From the IMG/VR virus record IMGVR_UViG_3300018432_000019, positions 1 to 45,900 of that record: a stretch of 45,900 nucleotides of DNA; one strand, 5' to 3'. This DNA is from a virus. This document shows, piece after piece, positions 26,722 to 35,983 of the stretch. A model generated the notes under the pieces. It had not been told where the DNA came from and made no database searches. It saw only the letters and a program-made list of their open reading frames with translations. A program made the position numbers and the translations under genes. Numbering within the stretch: the first letter of the stretch is position 1; each line of letters opens with the position of its first letter.

Positions 26722-27416
26722 GTGTCGATCTCGATCGTGTTGGCGCTACCGCTCGTGTTCCATACGCCGGACTCGTTCCAGGTTCGCCCGATCGGGAAGT
26801 TCCAGAACTCCGCGTCGCTCGGAAACAGCACGATGTATCCGAGCGGATGCGCCGCGTTCCATTGACGCGGGATCAGTTTCAGATCTTGCAGCTCGACGGG
26901 CGTCGGCGGCGTGACGGCCCACTGATCGGTGTAATAGAACAGCCACCACCGCGCCCATCGCGCCGTGTCGGCGTCGGGAGTCCAGCCGACGATCTCGCGT
27001 GTGACTGTTCCGTCAACGTCCATGTGAAAGCGGACGGGCCCGGCAACGTACACGAGATCGATCTCGAAGTTGTCCGGCTTGAAATACGTGTGAAGCTGCG
27101 AAAGCAGCGCGTACGGCCCGCCGCGGATCTGATGATCCGACAGGAAGCGCGCGAGTCGTTCGGCGTACGACGAATCGAGTTCGTTGCGTCCGCGTGTGAT
27201 CCGACGCTCGCGCCCGAGCATCGGCAAGGACTCGTTCGAATACACGCCCGGAAAGCGCAGCTTGACGCCCGCGACGAGCGCGTCGGCCAACCCGTCGACG
27301 TGCACGCCGATCGCGTACAGGATCTTCTCTGCGACGCCGCGCTGTAACCACGGCGGCGACAGCTGACGCAGCCGATCACGGAACGTCAGTAGCTGTGTCG
27401 TCGCCTGTTCCGTCAC
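26718..27416 (-). CDS. Baseplate/tail protein, gpI-like
   Basis: 232 aa. It has LLTFRDRLRQLSPPWLQRGV near the start, a central RITRGRNELDSSYAERLARF and aromatic-rich segments (ARWARWWLFYYTDQWAV). It follows the gpJ-like gene, and in Mu/P2-type phages this order is gpJ then gpI. It connects the baseplate wedge to the fibre. The start overlaps the gpJ-like stop. Confidence 0.75.
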   Translation of the reverse strand: MTEQATTQLLTFRDRLRQLSPPWLQRGVAEKILYAIGVHVDGLADALVAGVKLRFPGVYSNESLPMLGRERRITRGRNELDSSYAERLARFLSDHQIRGGPYALLSQLHTYFKPDNFEIDLVYVAGPVRFHMDVDGTVTREIVGWTPDADTARWARWWLFYYTDQWAVTPPTPVELQDLKLIPRQWNAAHPLGYIVLFPSDAEFWNFPIGRTWNESGVWNTSGSANTIEIDT

Positions 27417-28609
27417 AGCGATCCCCCGAAGCCTTCGGGCGGCGGCTCTTGATGAACAGCCGTCAGCGTCACGGCTGCGGCGACGGCGACTTCGTTCGGG
27501 TCGAACGTCACGTCGCTTCCGGGCGCCGTGACGATCACGCGGAAGATTTGCGGAAGCGCGTCGAAGATCGCAGCCGTCAGCGCCGACACGAAGATCTTTC
27601 CCGGATCGCTTCCGATCACGTTGCCGCCGATCGGTTGCGCCGCCGCGAAGTTGCGCACAGCGAGATTGATCGCGTCTTCGATCTGATCATCGGAAAGCGC
27701 GGACGTGTTGTACATCCATACTTCACACGTCGTCGCGATCACGTTGTTCGCGGCTGACAGCACAACAGCATTGACAGCGAGCGGCGCCGCTTTCGTCTGG
27801 ATCGCAACGTTGGCGATCCCGAGATCTGAGGCGGGATCGTTGGCGTCGCCCGTGATCGCGCCGCTCGGGCCCGCAAGGTACGTCGTAACCGTTCCATATC
27901 CGTCTTTCACGATCCGAAGCCGATTGATCCCGATCGACGATCCATCCGCGCGCACGGCGCTTCGAGCCGCGTACGCGTACGCATCCCACGGCCCGAACGG
28001 CGACAGTGCGCCCAGCTTCTCTAGACAGCGCGTGCGGAGTTCCTGATCCGTTTCTTCGTCTGTCCCTGTCAGCGGGAGCGCGTTCGAGCACGTCACGCCC
28101 AGCACGACCGTAACCATTGAGTCGATCTCACCCGCGCCGCTAGTGCTATCCGTTCCGGCTTCCGTCGCCGCGATTGCGACGGTTGCTTCCGACATTGCCG
28201 GAAGGGAAACCGCCGTCGTGTTGCGGTACGTTTTCCCCGTGATCGTGTTCGCGAAGATCAGATCGTCGGCGTCGAAGCTGTACACGCCGCCGCCGCCGTT
28301 CGTCAGCGTGATCGATCCCGAAGCGAACGTCGCGTCGAAGGCTTCGACGCCGTAGACGTAGCGCGCGACGAGCCGCAGCCATGCACCCTCCGACAGCTCC
28401 AAAAAACCCATCCGCGCGATCCGCGCTTGCAGCTCCGACAGCGACGCGAAAACGACGCTCGTCGCCGCGATCATCGTGCGCACGACAGCGCCCGGTTTCC
28501 AGCTCGTCGTGCTGACGCCCAGCGTCGCGAGCACGGAATAGATCGACGCTTGCGCTTCCTGTCGGGTGACGGGCGTCACGAGATCATCAAGGTGGAAGCT
28601 GTCAGCCAT
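27413..28609 (-). CDS. Baseplate J-like protein
   Basis: 398 aa. The N-terminal part has TPVTRQEAQASIYSVLATLG and a coiled helical element (IAATSVVFASLSELQARIAR). The centre has MGFLELSEGAWLRLVARYVYG, then a Gly-rich beta domain (SITLTNGGGGVYSFDADDLI) and GTDEETDQELRTRCLEKLGA, a segment diagnostic of baseplate J/gp6-type proteins. It forms the wedge ring around the tail tip. Confidence 0.9.
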   Translation of the reverse strand: MADSFHLDDLVTPVTRQEAQASIYSVLATLGVSTTSWKPGAVVRTMIAATSVVFASLSELQARIARMGFLELSEGAWLRLVARYVYGVEAFDATFASGSITLTNGGGGVYSFDADDLIFANTITGKTYRNTTAVSLPAMSEATVAIAATEAGTDSTSGAGEIDSMVTVVLGVTCSNALPLTGTDEETDQELRTRCLEKLGALSPFGPWDAYAYAARSAVRADGSSIGINRLRIVKDGYGTVTTYLAGPSGAITGDANDPASDLGIANVAIQTKAAPLAVNAVVLSAANNVIATTCEVWMYNTSALSDDQIEDAINLAVRNFAAAQPIGGNVIGSDPGKIFVSALTAAIFDALPQIFRVIVTAPGSDVTFDPNEVAVAAAVTLTAVHQEPPPEGFGGSL

Positions 28610-29090
28610 TGTTGATAGTTCCTGTCAGCACGTCCGCGTCCGTCACTGCGAACGTGAAAGCGAACTCGCGCAAATCCGGATCGGCGGGCGTGATGCTCAC
28701 TCCTACGTCGAGCCGCGCGCCCAGCGGCGTCAGCGTCGCTGTCAGCGACACGCCGCAGCTTTCGATCCGATCGTCTTTCGTCGCTTCGCCGCGCAGCATG
28801 CCCGACAGTGCGAGTATGTCGCGCCGCGTCGCGCCGCGGTTTGTGATGCTTCGAATGTCCAAACCGTAATCAGCATCATCGACGAGCGCGCCGCGCGGCG
28901 TCGTGAAACGGCGGATCGTCGCTTGCACGATCGCGGTGGGACTCGCGGGATCGACTTCGGCAAGGTTCGGATCCACGTCCGCGACGCAGGCGAGATCGCG
29001 CCCGTACCCGAGCGTTTCGATCGGGACGCCGACGATCCGCGTCAGCGTGGCAAGCTCGCGCGCGAGCGCCGCCGCAAACGTGGCGTTCAT
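28602..29090 (-). CDS. Baseplate wedge protein, gpW/gp25-like
   Basis: 162 aa from the ATG at 29090 (ATGA overlap). It has ALARELATLTRIVGVPIETL and a gp25-like core: IVQATIRRFTTPRGALVDDA, YGLDIRSITNRGATRRDILA. It ends in a beta domain (SITPADPDLREFAFTFAVTD). gp25-like proteins start sheath polymerisation on the baseplate. It lies directly upstream of gpJ in the usual order. Confidence 0.85.
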   Translation of the reverse strand: MNATFAAALARELATLTRIVGVPIETLGYGRDLACVADVDPNLAEVDPASPTAIVQATIRRFTTPRGALVDDADYGLDIRSITNRGATRRDILALSGMLRGEATKDDRIESCGVSLTATLTPLGARLDVGVSITPADPDLREFAFTFAVTDADVLTGTINNG

Positions 29091-29623
29091 GGCGCCACCT
29101 TGAACACGAGCGAAAGAGCCGCCCACGTTGCCGGGCTCGTCGCGACGAGCGCGAGCGCGTTGGCGTGCTGTCCGCCACCCGAGCCGCCCGGAACGCCCCC
29201 ACCTAGGGCGCCGCCCAGCTCGCCGCCCAGCGCGCCTGCAGTGCCGTCGTAGGCGTACGCATGCACGCCCGCGGCGGCGAGCGGAAGCTGCAGGTCTAGC
29301 ATCACGTCGAGGTTCGCTTCGATCGCGCCGATCTGCGCTGTGAGCGCCGCGACGAGCGCAAGGATCGCCGTGATCTGGGCGAGTATGTCGGGCGGTGTCA
29401 TGCCAAGCCCGATCGCGAGATTCAAGCTGCTTACCATTGACTCCGCTAGCGAGAGCTGCGCGGCGAAGCTGATCGGCGACGGCGCGAAAGCTTGCAGGGC
29501 GGCGAGCTGCGCGAGCAGGTTCGCGAGCGCGGAGTTGATCCCAGTCATGCCAGCATTGATCGCCGCGCTCGCGCCCGGAACCACGCCGCCGACTGACAGC
29601 GATCCTATGTATGTGATCGTCAC
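29087..29623 (-). CDS. Structural protein of unknown role in the baseplate block
   Basis: 178 aa. It is very Ala/Leu/Gly rich, with long helical stretches (INSALANLLAQLAALQAFAP, AQITAILALVAALTAQIGAI) and a Gly-rich segment (GGELGGALGGGVPGGSGGG). It starts with MTITYIGSLSVGGVVPG. Similar Ala/Gly-rich ORFs often sit between hub/spike and wedge genes. Role unknown. Confidence 0.65.
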   Translation of the reverse strand: MTITYIGSLSVGGVVPGASAAINAGMTGINSALANLLAQLAALQAFAPSPISFAAQLSLAESMVSSLNLAIGLGMTPPDILAQITAILALVAALTAQIGAIEANLDVMLDLQLPLAAAGVHAYAYDGTAGALGGELGGALGGGVPGGSGGGQHANALALVATSPATWAALSLVFKVAP

Positions 29624-30804
29624 GGCGCGATCTTCACTTTCGACGATCCGGTTTGGATCGAGCCTAGCGTCGCGTTCAACGGGAACGCGAGCACGCCCGA
29701 CGCAGGCGCGCCGCCAATCGTTCCTGTGAACACGGCGGGCGGTAACAGCACTTCGACCGTATCCCCTTGCCGCGCCGCGGGCGCGCCCGTGTCGCCGCCC
29801 AAGACAAGCGAGATAGGAACGAAGCCGGATCCCCCCTTGCCGGCATAGTGCGTGATGATCGGCGCGTTGCGGCTTCCTTCAACGAAGCTGACTAGTACCT
29901 CCGCGCCGGGCGCTAGCTCGGCATGTGCGCCCGGAATGCCTGGCCACTGTGAGATCGGTTCGATATCGGGAAGGCCCGCGCCGCGCCGCACGGACTGCAG
30001 CGACACGCGTCCGTCGACTGCCGCGCTCACAACACGATAACGATACAGGCCGAAAAGTGAGTCGTCCGTATGCCTACGCGACAAGCGGCGCCAGAGTTCA
30101 GCGAGTCGGCCTGCCGTCCGATCGCTTCCCCCGGTCCAAGCAAGGATCCGGATCCCGTCCGAATCGGCCTGTATCATGTATTCGTGAACCCGAACCGCTT
30201 CGGGGATCGCGGGCGACGCGAGCACGGTTCCGATCGCGAGCTTCGACGGATCGGACAGCTGCAACGTCGCGACGCGCTCGCGCGCGTCGAAGTCAAGGAT
30301 CTTGTAATCGCGTTCGAGTAGAGCGGGCGCCGTGGGGCGCTGGCCAACGTGCGTCACGCCCGCGAAGTCGACGAACCAGCCCACATCACCGATCACGTCT
30401 TCGAGCACGCGCGACGCCGCGCGCCCAGCGTCACGGACGTAGTCGATCCCGATCCGCTCGCTCGCGGGCGCGAACGTCCCGATCGACTCGCCGATCTCGC
30501 GCGCCACGTCTTCCGCGACGAGTAGCGCTTTCACGGACGCATCATTGTGGTACGCGCGCGCCCGGACTTCAGCGCCCCACGCGCCCGCGCCGCCGACGAC
30601 GATCGCGAGTCGCTGTTCGGCATGCACGCCGCCGTATGCCGCGACCGGCGCGCCCGCGAGCGTCAGCCCGCCCAGCTGCAGCGACACGCGCGCGCCCAGC
30701 TGCGGCGCCGCTTCGAAGTCGCACAGCGCGTGCCATGCGCCGCGCGGCGGTACATGCAGGGTGCAACGCGTTAGCCGCTCGCCGTTGATCGCCGCGAAGG
30801 TCAT
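29620..30804 (-). CDS. Baseplate hub/spike protein (gpD-V like)
   Basis: 394 aa. The N-terminal ~270 residues look like a hub (late-control D-type): GERLTRCTLHVPPRGAWHAL, YHNDASVKALLVAEDVAREI, RIGIDYVRDAGRAASRVLED. The C-terminal part is the OB/spike-like region: VLVSFVEGSRNAPIITHYAG, then DTGAPAARQGDTVEVLLPPA, ending SGVLAFPLNATLGSIQTG. It would plug the tube end and pierce the outer membrane. One gene does the work of separate D and V genes. Confidence 0.8.
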   Translation of the reverse strand: MTFAAINGERLTRCTLHVPPRGAWHALCDFEAAPQLGARVSLQLGGLTLAGAPVAAYGGVHAEQRLAIVVGGAGAWGAEVRARAYHNDASVKALLVAEDVAREIGESIGTFAPASERIGIDYVRDAGRAASRVLEDVIGDVGWFVDFAGVTHVGQRPTAPALLERDYKILDFDARERVATLQLSDPSKLAIGTVLASPAIPEAVRVHEYMIQADSDGIRILAWTGGSDRTAGRLAELWRRLSRRHTDDSLFGLYRYRVVSAAVDGRVSLQSVRRGAGLPDIEPISQWPGIPGAHAELAPGAEVLVSFVEGSRNAPIITHYAGKGGSGFVPISLVLGGDTGAPAARQGDTVEVLLPPAVFTGTIGGAPASGVLAFPLNATLGSIQTGSSKVKIAP

Positions 30805-31313
30805 TCCGCCAACTTGTCCAAAAACTTCCCTGTGAGTTTTTCGATCATCTGTTCATACGGATCGACCGGCGTCGCTTCCGTACCGTCCGGAGTCGATAGC
30901 GAATATTTTGGCATCCGGTACTCAATGCACTTGATCTCGATCGTCCACTCGCCGTGATCGGTTTGCACGGGCTGTCCGAGATCTTCGACTACCATCGAAT
31001 AGATCCCCTGATCGACGAGGATCGGATGCCAGATGTCTTTCCCGCGCGGACGCTTGCCGATCGGCGGCTTGTCGACAAGCGGCTTGAACTGCGCCCAGTC
31101 GATCCAATCTTGATCGGTGTACAGCCGAAGCTTGACCGAAAAATGCGCGAGCCCGATCCCGCGGAATCGGACAAGCGCGCCGCTCCAACCGTAGCCGGGA
31201 AACTCTTCCCAGTTGCGCGGCGAGTTCGCGCCTTCGATATCGCACAGTCCGGGACTCCAACGTTGTGCAAGCCAGATCTTGTCAGCGGAATCTAGGAGCG
31301 GATAAAAAGTCAT
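30801..31313 (-). CDS. Tail protein after tape measure (baseplate adaptor)
   Basis: 170 aa from the ATG at 31313 (overlaps the tape-measure stop). It has LLDSADKIWLAQRWSPGLCD, YGWSGALVRFRGIGLAHFSV, KLRLYTDQDWIDWAQFKPLV and EWTIEIKCIEYRMPK. The content resembles tape-measure-adjacent tail proteins of Mu-like phages (between tape measure and hub), but I cannot name the family. The product is likely in the tail tip. Confidence 0.65.
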   Translation of the reverse strand: MTFYPLLDSADKIWLAQRWSPGLCDIEGANSPRNWEEFPGYGWSGALVRFRGIGLAHFSVKLRLYTDQDWIDWAQFKPLVDKPPIGKRPRGKDIWHPILVDQGIYSMVVEDLGQPVQTDHGEWTIEIKCIEYRMPKYSLSTPDGTEATPVDPYEQMIEKLTGKFLDKLAE

Positions 31314-33316
31314 GCCGGAACCGTCCCGCCCGTTTCGAGTAGCAGGCCTTCGAGCTCTCGTTCGAGTTCGCGCCGGAAGTCGCGCGCGAGCTGTTCGGGC
31401 TTGTCGCTCGCCGCGTGCACGCTGATCGATTGGATCGTGATCGTGTTGCCGCCGCGAGCTGCAGCGCCGCCGCCGCCGTCTTTCGAGCGCTCGCCGGATG
31501 GCGGCGCGATCTGCCCGAGCTGCGGCGTCGACGCAGAGAGCATGCCGGCGCTTGCTGCTTCCGCTGTTTGAGAGTTCGACTCGACGCCCTTCGCAACGCC
31601 AGCCGGGATCTCTAGCCCGAGCTTTGCGAACGCTTTCGACGGCGACGTGATCCCTAGCGCTTCCTTGAATGTGTCGAGCGCGCCCAACGCGAGTTCCTTC
31701 ATTTTGTCGTATATGGGCGCGCCGATCATGCCGCGAACGATCCCTTCGATGATATCTAACCCAGCCTCCAACCAGTCGAGTTGTTGAAACGCGATCACGA
31801 GATCGTCCCAATATTTGATCAGCGTGTAGACGAGGTAGCCAACAGCACCGATCGCGAGCGCGATCGCGAGGAACGGCCCGAGTGCGGCGAACGTCGCAAC
31901 GGCGCCTTTCCAAAGTAGCGGGATCAACAGCTTTCCGAGCTTGAAACTAAGAGCCGTAGCCGCAAGGCCCGAAACGCCCAGCGCGAACGCGAGTCCGTAC
32001 AACGCCGCTTTGCCGGCGAGCACGGCGACGCGCCCAACGTCGAGTCCTTCGAACAGCGTCGAGTCGCCGAACGTTTTCTTGAACAAGTTTCGGATCGTCA
32101 ACACGACGATCCCGAACTGCAAAGCCGCGATGATCATCCCTTGGAAAAACCGCTTGATGATCGGCGTTGCTTTCGTGCTGCCGTCGATCAACGGTTGCAG
32201 GATCGCGGTAACCATCGCTTTCAGTGCGCGCCCGCTCGCCGTCGCTTGCGTTAGTAGACCATTCACGCTCGCCCACCCGGCGAGGTACTGATCCATGTCG
32301 AGTCCCGTGAACAGCGCGTCGAACGCCTCTTTTTGTTTCTCCGCTTGCACTGTGAGCGAAGTCATCTGCTTCGCCGCAATGCCGCCGAGTCGCGATCGCA
32401 CCTTGTCGACGAGCTTGTCGATACTACCGCCCGTCATGTTCACGCCCGCCGCCCAACCGGCGAACGCACTCGCCGCTTCCTCGCCCTGGACACTCAGTTT
32501 CAGGCCGACGCCTTCAAGCGCTTTTTCGAGCGCGGGCCCGCGCATCCCCATCTTGTAGAGTTGATCGTTGTACTTTGCGAGCGCTTCGCGCCCGGCCGGA
32601 ACTTTCGCCGCGACGCGATCCAGCGCGCCTTGCATTTGTTGCGCGTTGCCGGGAATGCGCTGATACAGAAACCGCAACTTCGTCAGGCCTTCGAGCCGCA
32701 ACAGTTCCGATCGGCGCGCGTCCGCTTGCGCGACGCCATACTTGTAGAGCTGACGCGTCGCGGCGATCGTTGCGACGACGAGCGCGGCTAGCGCGGCGGC
32801 GATGGCGGCGACGCCCGCGGCGATCAGTCCGCCGCGCAGTAGACCGCGAACGTTCCCGAGCTGACTAACAAACTTCCCGAGCGGGCCCGGAAGCGCGCCC
32901 GCGTTCTTCGTCAGTGCTTCGAGCCGCGCGCCGAAAGTGCGCGCGCCTTCGGCTGCTTTCTTCGCTTCCGCGGGCGCGCCTTGCATCTTTTGTACGACGC
33001 TCGCGATCTTCGCTTCGAAGCCGCCGCCCGACTTCGCCGCTTTCTTGAACTCGCCGCCCAACGCGATGAACTGAGACTGGGCGGCGGCGACGGCTTCCTT
33101 TTTCTGTACGATCGACGACTTGAGTTTGTTGATCTGATCGGTGTTCGGCGCCGTCGCCGCCGACAAGTTTTTCAGTGCGCGCTGCATCGCGCCGAGTTCG
33201 CGCGTGTCGCCCTTGATCGCCGCTTCGAGATGTTCGAGCGCCTTAGCCGCGGACTCCGCTTCGCCCGCGCCTTCGATCCCGAGATCGATCTGATACTCTG
33301 CTTTTTGATCTACCAC
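31310..33316 (-). CDS. Tail tape measure protein
   Basis: 668 aa. The N-terminal 150 residues form a coiled-coil region (ESAAKALEHLEAAIKGDTRE, SSIVQKKEAVAAAQSQFIAL). Hydrophobic helices lie near 185-205 (VAAIAAALAALVVATIAA) and ~465-500 (FLAIALAIGAVGYLVYTLI), and a C-terminal domain follows the TSPSKAFAKLGLEIPAGVAK segment. It sets tail length. At 1 residue per ~1.5 A, 668 aa suggests about a 100-nm tail (inference). It starts 7 nt after the chaperone extension ends. Confidence 0.9.
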   Translation of the reverse strand: MVDQKAEYQIDLGIEGAGEAESAAKALEHLEAAIKGDTRELGAMQRALKNLSAATAPNTDQINKLKSSIVQKKEAVAAAQSQFIALGGEFKKAAKSGGGFEAKIASVVQKMQGAPAEAKKAAEGARTFGARLEALTKNAGALPGPLGKFVSQLGNVRGLLRGGLIAAGVAAIAAALAALVVATIAATRQLYKYGVAQADARRSELLRLEGLTKLRFLYQRIPGNAQQMQGALDRVAAKVPAGREALAKYNDQLYKMGMRGPALEKALEGVGLKLSVQGEEAASAFAGWAAGVNMTGGSIDKLVDKVRSRLGGIAAKQMTSLTVQAEKQKEAFDALFTGLDMDQYLAGWASVNGLLTQATASGRALKAMVTAILQPLIDGSTKATPIIKRFFQGMIIAALQFGIVVLTIRNLFKKTFGDSTLFEGLDVGRVAVLAGKAALYGLAFALGVSGLAATALSFKLGKLLIPLLWKGAVATFAALGPFLAIALAIGAVGYLVYTLIKYWDDLVIAFQQLDWLEAGLDIIEGIVRGMIGAPIYDKMKELALGALDTFKEALGITSPSKAFAKLGLEIPAGVAKGVESNSQTAEAASAGMLSASTPQLGQIAPPSGERSKDGGGGAAARGGNTITIQSISVHAASDKPEQLARDFRRELERELEGLLLETGGTVPA

Positions 33317-33322
33317 GTGAGA

Positions 33323-33987
33323 TCAACCCTTCGGCGGCGTCGTGAGTGCTTTGCGGATCGTGCGCAGCTCGACAAGTATGTCGACGAAGATCAGCGCGCC
33401 CGCGAGCTGACGCGCTTCCGTTTCCTCCGACTCGGGCGGCTCGCTGTGACCTAGTGCCGCGAGTAAACATGCTGCAGCCGCGCCCGCGTCGCCCGCGCGT
33501 ATGCGGCGCTGCAGCTCTAGACTTTTCCCGCGACTTCCTCCGCGCGGATACCGGCGAGCCGCGACACAGCGTTCGCGACACGAAGCAGCGTCGCCGGAAG
33601 TTCTTCGACGATCGCTTCGAACTCGCTGATCGTCGGATGGACGATCGACGGCCTAACGAGTTCTTCGAGCTGCTTCGTGTTCGTCGAGCCTTGATCCTGA
33701 AAGCGCTTGAAGATCGCCGCGTGCGGACGCTTCACGATAATCACGCCCATCTCAGTTTCCACGGTCGCGAGCTTGCGCTTGTCAAACTTCGCTTCGGCGG
33801 CTTCGAGCGCTTCGGCGTCTTTCAACGCTCTTTCTTCGTCCGCAAGTCTTCGCTGTAGCGCTTCGGCTTCCTCGCGATCGCTTCGCGCTTTTTCCAATGT
33901 CTCGCGGCGCGCGCGCGCGTCGCGGATCCGCTGTTCGACTTCGGCGTTCGGGTTCGGCGTTTCATGCTCGGCAGGTGCAAGTTTCAT
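33323..33987 (-). CDS. Tail assembly chaperone, -1 frameshift product
   Basis: The 0-frame ORF (33517-33987) ends ...IRAEEVAGKV then stop. Just before the stop is the slippery GGGAAAA (minus strand, 33523-33529, read G GGA AAA). After a -1 slip the frame continues 66 codons to a TGA at 33323-33325, adding SLELQRRIRAGDAGAAAACL, then LAALGHSEPPESEETEARQL and AGALIFVDILVELRTIRKAL. This is the G/GT, E/E' arrangement of tailed phages. The extension shows clean coding character and ends 7 nt before the tape-measure start. It would coat the tape-measure protein during tail assembly. Confidence 0.9.
33517..33987 (-). CDS. Tail assembly chaperone, short form
   Basis: 156 aa, the 0-frame product. It starts KLAPAEHETPNPNAEVEQRI, with a charged helical N-terminus (ARRETLEKARSDREEAEALQ) and a C-terminal globular part (NTKQLEELVRPSIVHPTISE). 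A GGGAAAA slippery site lies at the penultimate codons. It is located between tail tube and tape measure as expected. Confidence 0.9.
   Translation of the reverse strand: MKLAPAEHETPNPNAEVEQRIRDARARRETLEKARSDREEAEALQRRLADEERALKDAEALEAAEAKFDKRKLATVETEMGVIIVKRPHAAIFKRFQDQGSTNTKQLEELVRPSIVHPTISEFEAIVEELPATLLRVANAVSRLAGIRAEEVAGKV
33523..33529 (-). promoter_or_regulatory. -1 ribosomal frameshift slippery site GGGAAAA
   Basis: A canonical X-XXY-YYZ heptamer, two codons before the 0-frame stop. It links the two parts of the tail chaperone. Confidence 0.85.
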
Positions 33988-34017
33988 GGTCCCTCATGCG
34001 CGCACGGCGCGCGGTTT

Positions 34018-34497
34018 CTACGGCTCGCCTTCGCTCGCGTCGAACAGCACGAATCCGTTGCGGCGGATCAGCATCGCGTCGATCTCGATCTCTTCTTTCA
34101 GCGGATCGGGTGACTCGTCGTCGCTCGATGAGTTCCCGACGATCACACAGCGATCGATCTCGACAGTGAGCGGAACCTCGCCGTACTCGACGTATTGAAC
34201 GACGATCTGAAACTCTACGTCACCGTAACTTTTTTGATCCGCCGCGCGCGCCGCGAGCGCTTCGCGCAGCTTCGCGATCGACGACTTCCAGCCCGTTAGT
34301 TTGACGGGATCGATCGTGTATTTGCCGCGGCTGCGTCCGCGCGGCGCGTGATGGCGCGTCATCCCATACGCCTTTACGCGTTCGCGCTTGTCCGCAAAGC
34401 TGATCCCGGTGAAGCCGGTGTACCGCTCGGAATCGCATTTCAAAATAATCGATCCCCAGCTGTGCTGGTTATTGTTGATCCGTAGCTCGTCGGCCAT
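34018..34497 (-). CDS. Tail tube protein
   Basis: 159 aa. It has QHSWGSIILKCDSERYTGFT, GISFADKRERVKAYGMTRHH, AARAADQKSYGDVEFQIVVQ and a C-terminal segment (EIEIDAMLIRRNGFVLF), matching small tail-tube proteins of Mu-like myoviruses. Its position after the sheath fits. It would form the inner tube. Confidence 0.8.
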   Translation of the reverse strand: MADELRINNNQHSWGSIILKCDSERYTGFTGISFADKRERVKAYGMTRHHAPRGRSRGKYTIDPVKLTGWKSSIAKLREALAARAADQKSYGDVEFQIVVQYVEYGEVPLTVEIDRCVIVGNSSSDDESPDPLKEEIEIDAMLIRRNGFVLFDASEGEP

Positions 34498-34513
34498 GGC
34501 TTAGTCGCTCCGA

Positions 34514-35983
34514 TCACGCCGCTTGGACGACGAGTGCAGGGTTGTAGAAACCGACATCGAGATTGATCGCTTCGGGGTACGCGAGCGGAATGACGCGCGC
34601 GGTTCCCGTCAGCGTGCTCGACGACAACACGTTGTCGACGCGCGACAGACTGAACTGAACACCGGACGCCTTCGGCTTCGCGAGTAGCACGGTCGCCATT
34701 GCCGAGATCGCGCCGGCTTCGATCTCTAGCGCTTCACTTTCGAGTATGTATCCCGTCGTGCGACTGACACGGATCGGCTTGTTCAGCCGACGCAGGAAGT
34801 ACAGACGCAGCGCCGCGTGCGCAAGATTCAACGTGCGCCGGTGCGGCATCAAGCGGAAGTCCGAACCGTCCGCGGAAAAGATGCGCGGGCGCGTGACGTA
34901 CACGCCTTGCAGTCCGTCCCAAGTGCGAAGCGTCCCGAAGCGCGCGTCGTCGAGTCCCGGATTTAGCGCTTCGTCGTGCTCGTCGGCGTTGCCGTTCGCG
35001 TCGCGGATCGACACGCCCGGAAGCGACCCGAGGTTCGGATCCGCGATGTTCACTTCCTCACTGACACTCTGTTCGCGTGACGCCGTCGCGAACGCGACCG
35101 GGCGGCGATACTGTCGCCCGCTGACAGCGCTGATCATCTTGCACGCGCCCGCGTACAAGCTGCCGTGCTTCGTTGCCTTCGACGCAAAGATCGTCTGCAT
35201 CGCGCTTGCGTAGGTCGCTTCGGACTCCGCGACGTTCGGCGTGCGAGTGTTGCCAACCCACGCGCGATCCTTTCCCGCGGCGACAAGTCCGCTGATAAAA
35301 GTTTCGACCGTGTCAATGGTCGCGGCGATCATGGGGCCCGCGAGCGCAACGATCTCCCACTGTACCGCCGACGCGGCGAGCGCGGCGAGCGCGGGCCCGA
35401 GCGTCGTCGAGTCGAAGTTCGGCGCTATCGTGCGAACGTAGTACGTCGCGCCCGCGACGAACGTTCCCGCGGCAAACGCGAGCGTTACGCCGCCCGCGTC
35501 TGGGATCGCGAGCGTATTCGCAGTGCCTAGCGCTTTCGTCGGGCCGTACGTGCGTCCGCCGTCGTAACTGATCTGATAGGTGATGCCAGCAACACCGATC
35601 GTCCCGACGAGCGGCGTCGCGACGACCTTGAACACGATCTCTAGATCGTCGTTCGGCGTCGCTCCGGGCTGAACAGTGACAACGCTCGTTCCCGCGCCCG
35701 CGTCAGCTGTTACGCTCGACGCGGTTCCGCTGTCGCCGCCCGCCGCCGCGGCGCGCGTAAACAGGACCGGACGCCCATACGTGTTGATATAATACGCGGC
35801 GAGTTCGACGGCGGGCCCGCCGCCGTGCGCGGCAATGAGATCACGCACGCGCGCGAACGTCGCCGGAACGTTCGTGTCGCCGCTGTGAGCGACGCCGACA
35901 ACGGCGAGCAAGCGCCCGGACGAAGGCGGCAGCACGCCCAGCGCGCCGTCCTGTTCAGTGATGAATACCGCTGGTAGCGTCAT
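34514..35983 (-). CDS. Tail sheath protein
   Basis: 489 aa. The N-terminal part has GRLLAVVGVAHSGDTNVPAT and a domain with VSIRDANGNADEHDEALNPG. The C-terminal region shows LRTWDGLQGVYVTRPRIFSA, DGSDFRLMPHRRTLNLAHAA, KPIRVSRTTGYILESEALEI, and a closing beta part (GTARVIPLAYPEAINLDVGF), the arrangement of Mu-L-like contractile sheaths. Presence of a sheath identifies a myovirus-type tail. Confidence 0.92.
   Translation of the reverse strand: MTLPAVFITEQDGALGVLPPSSGRLLAVVGVAHSGDTNVPATFARVRDLIAAHGGGPAVELAAYYINTYGRPVLFTRAAAAGGDSGTASSVTADAGAGTSVVTVQPGATPNDDLEIVFKVVATPLVGTIGVAGITYQISYDGGRTYGPTKALGTANTLAIPDAGGVTLAFAAGTFVAGATYYVRTIAPNFDSTTLGPALAALAASAVQWEIVALAGPMIAATIDTVETFISGLVAAGKDRAWVGNTRTPNVAESEATYASAMQTIFASKATKHGSLYAGACKMISAVSGRQYRRPVAFATASREQSVSEEVNIADPNLGSLPGVSIRDANGNADEHDEALNPGLDDARFGTLRTWDGLQGVYVTRPRIFSADGSDFRLMPHRRTLNLAHAALRLYFLRRLNKPIRVSRTTGYILESEALEIEAGAISAMATVLLAKPKASGVQFSLSRVDNVLSSSTLTGTARVIPLAYPEAINLDVGFYNPALVVQAA

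Noticed and set aside
33243-33581. 112-aa frame with a start codon overlapping the chaperone gene
   Set aside because: Composition is Arg/Ser-rich noise; the -1 frame extension through GGGAAAA is the coding one.
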